64,000 nt of DNA, taken from positions 1 to 64,000 of the forward strand of contig CAUJDF010000102.1 of the NCBI GenBank assembly GCA_963169045.1, given 5' to 3'. Within the stretch, counting starts at the first letter, position 1. Each line of letters opens with the position of its first letter. Positions 59,126 to 64,000 of the stretch are shown here, piece by piece. Below the pieces are notes generated by a model. The model was not told where the DNA came from and did no database searches. It saw only the letters and a list, made by a program, of their open reading frames with translations. The position numbers were made by a program, and so were the translations under genes. This DNA is from Myxococcota bacterium (lineage in GTDB: Bacteria; Myxococcota_A; Bradymonadia; UBA7976; UBA1532).

Positions 59126-62100
59126 ATGGTCCCGGTCCGGCTTCTCCTGATGGTTGTGCTCCTCGCGCTCGCGGGCCCGGCGCCCGTCCGCGCCCAGGAG
59201 CTCGCGCCCGGCTGGTCGGCGGAGCGCTGGACGACCGCCGACGGCCTGCCGGTGAACGGCATCTCGGCGCTGGCCCGCACCCCGGACGGCTACCTCTGGG
59301 TCGCCACGTACGACGGCCTGGTCCGCTTCGACGGCGTGCGCTTCACGGTCTTCGACACCGCCGCGCACCCCGTCCTGCCGAGCGACCGATTCACCGCGCT
59401 CGCCGTCGCGCCCGACGGCCGCCTGTTCGCCGCGACCGAGTCGCGCGAGATCGTGAGCATCCGCGGCGACGCGGTGACCCACCACCGCGTCGGCGAGGCG
59501 CTGCCGGCCCGCACCTACGCGATGTCCGTCGACACCGAGGCGGTCTGGTTCGGCTCGCCCCGCGGCCTCGTCCGCTACGCCGGGGGCCGGCTCGAGCCCG
59601 TCGCCGGGATCACCGACGGCGTGCTCTCGGTCGTCCGCGGGCCCGACGGCGCGCTGTGGATCGGCACCGAGCAGGCCGGCCTCAAGCGCCTCGAAGGCGG
59701 ACAGGTGCGCACCGTGGCGCCCCTGCCCGGCCACAACCTGCACGCGCTGGCCTTCGCGCCGGACGGGCGCCTCTGGATCGGCACGCACCGCGGCTTCTTC
59801 TCGTTCGCGAACGGGGAGTTGCGGCACGTGAGCGACACGGCGGTCTACGGGATGACCGTCGACGCGCGCAGCCGCATCTGGGCGGGCGCGAGCAACGGGA
59901 CGTGGCGCGTGACCGGCGACGCCGTCGAGACCGTCGGCCGCGTCGCCGAGGAGACCGTCCTCGGGGCGCGGCACGTGGCCGGGCCCCGCGGCGAGGACGT
60001 CGTGCGCACCGCGCGCGAGATCCTCGTCGACGGCGTGCCGGTGATGACCGTGCCGGTGGCGGTCACCGCGCACCTCGTCGACGCCGAGGGCGGCATCTGG
60101 GCCGGCACCGCGGCGGGGCTCCTCCGCCTGCGCCGCGACGCGCTCGGCGTCCTCGACCGCGAGCCGCCGCCGGCGCGCGCCTACGGCGTGCTCGAGGGCC
60201 GCGACGGCGACCTCTGGGTCGGCACCCAGGACCAGGGCCTGCGCCGCTACCGCGACGGCCGGCGGGTGGCGCGCTACGGCAAGGAGCACGGGCTGCCGGC
60301 CGAGCACGCCTGGACGGTCGCCGAAGGCCCGGACGGCGTCATCTGGGTGGCGTCCTTCGGTCTGGCGCGCCTCGAGGGCGACCGGCTGGTGCCCGAAGGC
60401 GAGGCCGACGGGCTCGGCAGGGTGCAGGTGCGCGCCATCCGGTTCGATCGCGGCGGCGCGATGTGGGTCGGCAGCGAGCAGGGCCTCTTCCGCCGCGAGG
60501 GCGGCCGCTTCGTGCGCCAGGACGCGCGCCTCGGGCTGCGGGAGGTCACCGTGCGCACGATCCACGAGGACCGCCGCGGCGTCCTGTGGCTCGGCACCAA
60601 CGGCGGCGGCCTCGTGCGCGTCGAGGGCGACCGCGCGCGGGTGCTCGACACCGCGGCCGGCCTGCCGAGCGACCTCGTCCGCGGCATCCACGAGGACGAC
60701 GACGGCGCGCTCTGGATCGCCACCGAGGACCGCGGCATCTACCGCCTCGACCCCGACACCCTCGCGGCGCGGAGCGTCGGCCGCGCCGACGGGCTCTTCG
60801 ACCGGGGCGTCCACCAGATCCTGCCGGACGGGCGCGGCCGCTACTGGATGAGCAGCAACCGCGGCCTGTTCTGGGTGACGCGGCAGGACCTCGTCGACTT
60901 CGTCGAGGGCCGCCGCAAGGACGTGCGGTCCGTCTCGTACACCGAGCGCGACGGCATGCCGCACCGCGAGGCCAACGGCGGCGTGCAGTGGGCCGGCATC
61001 CGCGCCCGGGACGGGCGGCTGCTCTTCCCGACCCAGGGCGGCGTGGTGGTCGTCGATCCCGGCCGCGTCGAGGCCAACCCGGTCGCGCCGCAGGTGCACG
61101 TCGAGGCGGTGGAGCAGAGCGACCGCGACGTCTCCTTCGTCTACACCGCGATCAGCTTCCAGGACCCGAAGCGCGTCCGCTTCCGCTACCGGCTCGAGGG
61201 CTACGACCAGGGCTGGGTCGAGGCCGGCGACCGCCGCCGCGCCACCTACACCCACCTCCCGCCCGGCGAGTACCGGTTCCGCGTCGCGGCGGCCAACGCC
61301 GACCACACGTGGAACGAGTCGGGCGCCGCCGTGCCGCTCTCGCTTCCGCCCGCGCCGACCGAGACGTGGTGGTTCCGCGCCGGGCTCGTCCTGCTGGGGC
61401 TGGTGGCGGTGGCCGGGCTGTATCGGCTGCGGACGGCGCGCATCCGCGCCCGCGCGCTCGAGCTGGCGGACACGGTCGCGCGCAAGACCGCGGAGCTGGC
61501 GGCGGAGAAGGCGCTCGCCGTCGAGCAGCGCGAGGAGATCGCGAGGCAGGCCGCGGCCTTGCGCGACCTCGACGAGGTGAAGACCCGCTTCTTCGCCCAC
61601 ATCAACCACGAGCTGCGGACGCCGCTCACGCTCATCGCGGGGCCGCTCGACGAGCTGCTGCGCGACGACGCCGCCGGCGAGCTCCGGCCGTCGCTCGAGG
61701 TGATGCGCCGCAACGCCCACCGCCTGCGGCGACTCACGGACCAGATCCTCGAGCTGGAGCGCGCCGCCGCCGGCCAGGTCCGCGCCGCCCTGCGGCCCGT
61801 CGACCTGCGCGCGCTGGCGGAGCGCACGATCGACGCCTTCCGGTCCGCCTCGAGCCGTCGCCGGCTCGCGTTCGAGGCGGACGGGCCGGCGGTGGCGCTG
61901 GCCGACGCCGAGCTGATGGAGACGGTGCTGACGAACCTGCTCTCGAACGCGGTGAAGTTCACCGACGACGGCGGGCGGGTCGAGGTGCGCGTCGGGCGGC
62001 GGGGGGCCGAGGTCGAGCTGGTGGTCGCCGACGACGGCGTGGGCATCGCCGCGTCGGAGCTGCCGCGGGTCTTCGACCGCTTCTACCGCGTGGAGTCGCC

Positions 62101-63190
62101 GGGCGCGCGGCCGCGCGAGGGCACCGGCCTCGGCCTGGCGCTCGTCCGCGAGCTGATGGCGCTGCAGGGCGGGCGCATCGAGGTCGAGAGCCGGCTCGGC
62201 GAGGGGACGCGGTTTCGCGTGACGCTCGCGGCCACCGACGCGGAGGCCGCGCCGGATTCGACGACGGGCGAGCGGGCGCGACGCGACGCGTCGCTGCTGG
62301 TCGAGGCCGCGGTGGTCGACGCCGCCGACGACGGCCGCGCGCGCGTGCTCGTCGTCGACGACAACGCGGACCTGCGCCGCTGGGTCGGCGAGGTGCTGTC
62401 CGCGCGCTACGCCGTGGTCTACGCCGGCGACGGCGTCGCCGGCCTCGAGGTGGCGCGCGCCGCCCTGCCCGACCTCGTCGTCGCCGACGTGATGATGCCC
62501 GGCCTCGACGGGTTCGCGCTCAGCCGCGCGCTGGCGGCGGACCCCGAGACCGAGAGCGTCCCCGTGCTCCTGCTGACGGGGCGCGGCGGCCGCGACTCGG
62601 AGATCGAGGGCCTGCGATCCGGCGCGGTCGACTACCTCACGAAGCCGTTCGACGCCGAAGTGCTGCGGGCGCGCGCCGACGCCATCGTCGGCCGGCGCGC
62701 CCGGCTGCGCGAAGCGCTGCGCGCCGAGGTCGACGGCGGGCTCGCCGCGTCGCCCGCCGACGAGGCGCCGTCGCCCGCCGTCGAGGCGCCGTCGCCCGCC
62801 GACGAGGCGCCGACCCCCGCCGTCGAGGCGCCGTCGCCCGCCGTCGAGGCGCCGACGCCCGCCGTCGGGGCGCCGACGGTGCACGAGCGCGCCCGCGCGG
62901 TGGTCGCCGAGCGCATCGACGACGAGGCGCTCGACGTCCCCGCCCTCGCCCGCGCGCTCGGCATGAGCCGCGCCACGCTCGCCCGCAAGCTCGACGCCGA
63001 GGGCGCGCCACCGGCCGGCGAGATCATCCGCGCCGTGCGCCTCGAGCGCGCCCGCGACCTGCTGCTCGCCCGCGCCGGCAACGTCTCCGAGGTGGCCGCC
63101 GCCGTCGGGTTCGGAAGCCTCTCCCAGTTCAGCCGCTCTTTCAAGCAGGCCTACGGACGGCCGCCATCCGCCCTATTCGAGACCAAGTAA
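59126..63190 (+). CDS. Hybrid two-component system protein (propeller sensor, histidine kinase, receiver, AraC HTH)
   Basis: The product is 1354 aa with a signal peptide (VRLLLMVVLLALAGPAPVRA). The periplasmic part (about 30-660) has two-component Reg_prop propeller blades (LWIGTEQAGLKRLEGGQVRT, MWVGSEQGLFRREGGRFVRQ) and a Y_Y_Y domain (FRYRLEGYDQGWVEAGDRRR). A membrane helix follows (FRAGLVLLGLVAVAGLYRL). The kinase has H828 in NHELRTPLTLI and ATP motifs LLSNAVKFTDDGG and GTGLGLALVRELM. The receiver has D1121 (VADVMMPGLDG) and K1173. An Ala/Pro repeat linker joins an AraC-type HTH. Such one-chain systems control polysaccharide use in Bacteroidetes; here the next gene is a toxin-type protein. 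Confidence 0.93.
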   Translation: MVPVRLLLMVVLLALAGPAPVRAQELAPGWSAERWTTADGLPVNGISALARTPDGYLWVATYDGLVRFDGVRFTVFDTAAHPVLPSDRFTALAVAPDGRLFAATESREIVSIRGDAVTHHRVGEALPARTYAMSVDTEAVWFGSPRGLVRYAGGRLEPVAGITDGVLSVVRGPDGALWIGTEQAGLKRLEGGQVRTVAPLPGHNLHALAFAPDGRLWIGTHRGFFSFANGELRHVSDTAVYGMTVDARSRIWAGASNGTWRVTGDAVETVGRVAEETVLGARHVAGPRGEDVVRTAREILVDGVPVMTVPVAVTAHLVDAEGGIWAGTAAGLLRLRRDALGVLDREPPPARAYGVLEGRDGDLWVGTQDQGLRRYRDGRRVARYGKEHGLPAEHAWTVAEGPDGVIWVASFGLARLEGDRLVPEGEADGLGRVQVRAIRFDRGGAMWVGSEQGLFRREGGRFVRQDARLGLREVTVRTIHEDRRGVLWLGTNGGGLVRVEGDRARVLDTAAGLPSDLVRGIHEDDDGALWIATEDRGIYRLDPDTLAARSVGRADGLFDRGVHQILPDGRGRYWMSSNRGLFWVTRQDLVDFVEGRRKDVRSVSYTERDGMPHREANGGVQWAGIRARDGRLLFPTQGGVVVVDPGRVEANPVAPQVHVEAVEQSDRDVSFVYTAISFQDPKRVRFRYRLEGYDQGWVEAGDRRRATYTHLPPGEYRFRVAAANADHTWNESGAAVPLSLPPAPTETWWFRAGLVLLGLVAVAGLYRLRTARIRARALELADTVARKTAELAAEKALAVEQREEIARQAAALRDLDEVKTRFFAHINHELRTPLTLIAGPLDELLRDDAAGELRPSLEVMRRNAHRLRRLTDQILELERAAAGQVRAALRPVDLRALAERTIDAFRSASSRRRLAFEADGPAVALADAELMETVLTNLLSNAVKFTDDGGRVEVRVGRRGAEVELVVADDGVGIAASELPRVFDRFYRVESPGARPREGTGLGLALVRELMALQGGRIEVESRLGEGTRFRVTLAATDAEAAPDSTTGERARRDASLLVEAAVVDAADDGRARVLVVDDNADLRRWVGEVLSARYAVVYAGDGVAGLEVARAALPDLVVADVMMPGLDGFALSRALAADPETESVPVLLLTGRGGRDSEIEGLRSGAVDYLTKPFDAEVLRARADAIVGRRARLREALRAEVDGGLAASPADEAPSPAVEAPSPADEAPTPAVEAPSPAVEAPTPAVGAPTVHERARAVVAERIDDEALDVPALARALGMSRATLARKLDAEGAPPAGEIIRAVRLERARDLLLARAGNVSEVAAAVGFGSLSQFSRSFKQAYGRPPSALFETK

Positions 63191-63196
63191 TCCTTT

Positions 63197-63219
63197 GATG
63201 ACGCGCACTTGCGCGCATC
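63197..63219. terminator. Short GC hairpin after the hybrid kinase gene
   Basis: CGCGC (63202-63206), loop ACTT, GCGCG (63211-63215), flanked by GATGA and CATC that extend the stem imperfectly. It begins seven bases after the stop codon. It has no T tract, so termination is only likely. Confidence 0.4.
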
Positions 63220-63229
63220 GAGACAACAA

Positions 63230-63243
63230 CGCAAACGTTTGCG
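63230..63243. promoter_or_regulatory. Perfect 14-bp palindrome CGCAAACGTTTGCG, candidate operator
   Basis: The palindrome lies 72 bases before ATG 63316. The AAACGTTT centre fits LacI/GalR-family operators, but the AraC-type domain of the upstream hybrid protein could also bind nearby. Confidence 0.55.
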
Positions 63244-63315
63244 ACCGATCCGCAATTCGCTCGACGCCGCGACCGTGTTACGTCAGCCCCAACTGAAGTC
63301 CGCAGGGGGGGAGTC

Positions 63316-64000
63316 ATGACAGGGAACCACGGACGCCGCGCCTTCGGCGTCCTCGCGACGGCGTGCCTGCTGGCCGCGCCGGCGCGCGCGCAGACGGGCG
63401 TCGACGACGACCGCGTGAGCCTGCCCGAGGGGCCGGGCTCGCTCGAGGGCATCGGCGAGAACGTCGCCGTCGACCCGAACATGGGCCTGATGTCGTACGA
63501 GGTGCCGCTCGCGGCGCCGCAGGGCTTCGCCGGCCTCTCGCCGGACCTCGCGCTCAGCTACTCGTCGGGATCGGGCAGCGGCCTCGTCGGCATCGGCTGG
63601 AACCTCGCCACGCCCACCATCGAGCGCATGACCTCGAAGGGCGTGCCGGCCTACGACGTGAACGACCGCTTCGCCGCGAACGGCGGCGAGGAGCTCGTCC
63701 TCGTCGAGCCGTCGCCCGCCGGGCGCACCTACCGCGCCCGCTACGAGGGCGGCTTCGTGCGCTACACGTGGCATGACTCGGGCAGCCAGGGCCATTGGAC
63801 AGCGGAGTACCCCGACGGCCGCATCGGCTACTTCGGCGCCGACCGCACGGGCGCGCCCGTCGCGGCGGCCCGCAGCGGCGCCGCCGGCCAGGGCACCTGG
63901 CGCTTCCACCTCGTCGACCTCGTCGACCGCTTCGGCAACCGCCTGCACTGGGACTACGACCGCTTCGACGGCAACGTCCCGCTGCCCGTCGCCGCCTCGT
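63316..64000 (+). CDS. SpvB/Tc-toxin-type secreted protein, N-terminal part
   Basis: The frame is open from ATG 63316 (GGGGGGAG ribosome site) to the end of the window, giving 228 residues. A signal peptide (RAFGVLATACLLAAPARA) precedes LPEGPGSLEGIGENVAVDPN, YEVPLAAPQGFAGLSPDLAL, YSSGSGSGLVGIGWNLATP and RMTSKGVPAYD. This is the start of the SpvB/TcaC N-terminal domain that opens many insecticidal-complex and RHS-like toxins, normally followed by repeats and a C-terminal effector. The rest of the gene lies beyond the window, so its size and effector are unknown. The signal peptide implies export. Confidence 0.85.
   Translation, partial: MTGNHGRRAFGVLATACLLAAPARAQTGVDDDRVSLPEGPGSLEGIGENVAVDPNMGLMSYEVPLAAPQGFAGLSPDLALSYSSGSGSGLVGIGWNLATPTIERMTSKGVPAYDVNDRFAANGGEELVLVEPSPAGRTYRARYEGGFVRYTWHDSGSQGHWTAEYPDGRIGYFGADRTGAPVAAARSGAAGQGTWRFHLVDLVDRFGNRLHWDYDRFDGNVPLPVAAS

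Overview
The window is a very GC-rich chromosomal segment (about 75% G+C by eye, almost every third codon position G or C) from a Gram-negative bacterium, most likely a member of the Myxococcota. The clues are: many lipoproteins whose lipobox is followed by long Gly-Gly-X or Asp/Ala-rich spacers; a MYXO-CTERM-like C-terminal tail; MopE-type Cys/Asp motifs and thrombospondin type 3 repeats; a Ser/Thr kinase with WD40-like blades; and dense gene packing with touching or overlapping 3' ends.

Layout. 1-2.0 kb: the tail of an ExeA/TniB-like ATPase coupled to a tiny ORF, a lower-GC orphan gene and a GT-A glycosyltransferase, probably remnants of a mobile element. 2.0-7.3 kb: small unknown genes, a secreted protein with LGFP-like and beta/gamma-crystallin-like regions, and an 805-aa secreted protein joining eukaryote-like CPAGxYCP repeats, a thrombospondin type 3 repeat and a left-handed beta-helix tail. 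7.4-11.1 kb: ku-ligD, a complete bacterial end-joining operon. 11-16.4 kb: lipoproteins (one YHYH family), a short acyl-CoA dehydrogenase-like protein, a lysozyme-like lipoprotein and a small membrane protein. 16.7-23.9 kb: HAD hydrolase, orphan GspC-type PDZ protein, hemerythrin, Shewanella-like phosphatase, glutamine-dependent NadE, DUF2231 membrane protein, and two coupled lipoproteins, one a DJ-1/PfpI fold without its nucleophile. 23.9-34.3 kb: motAB, a TrmI-type tRNA methyltransferase, malQ, an ARPP-1 protein, a RidA protein, a CPA2 antiporter with a soluble tail, and a tandem pair of class A beta-lactamase-fold proteins, one lacking the catalytic residues. 34.5-44.9 kb: AraC regulator, CBM20 lipoprotein, sigma-like factor, Cys-rich lipoprotein, zinc-finger/kinase/WD40 protein, pssA and an RsmB-type methyltransferase. 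44.9-59 kb: Cys-rich and repeat-rich surface proteins with a SET-domain gene, htpG and a gamma carbonic anhydrase. 59.1-64 kb: a 1354-aa hybrid two-component sensor-regulator followed by the start of a SpvB/Tc-toxin-type protein that runs off the right edge.

Main non-coding signal. Several gene-free gaps contain short tandem arrays with a period of 40-43 bp, each unit opening with a short palindrome. The clearest (16391-16688) has seven units whose palindrome arms change together between units, which suggests selection for the palindrome. Four other gaps carry related designs with unrelated sequences: 491-690 (period 40), 2025-2160 (41-42), 56792-56849 (42), and 4671-4740 (21, half of 42). 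No cas genes are present and the repeats are too short for CRISPR. This family of phased palindromic arrays is the best candidate here for something undescribed. Other regulatory signals are perfect palindromes or inverted repeats in divergent promoters (18560, 34401, 63230), a 10-bp-phased GTGATC motif (52938), structured hairpins between convergent genes (14483, 19593, 25681), and a TAnnnT hexamer six to eight bases before the start codon in several genes without a ribosome binding site, as expected for leaderless transcripts.
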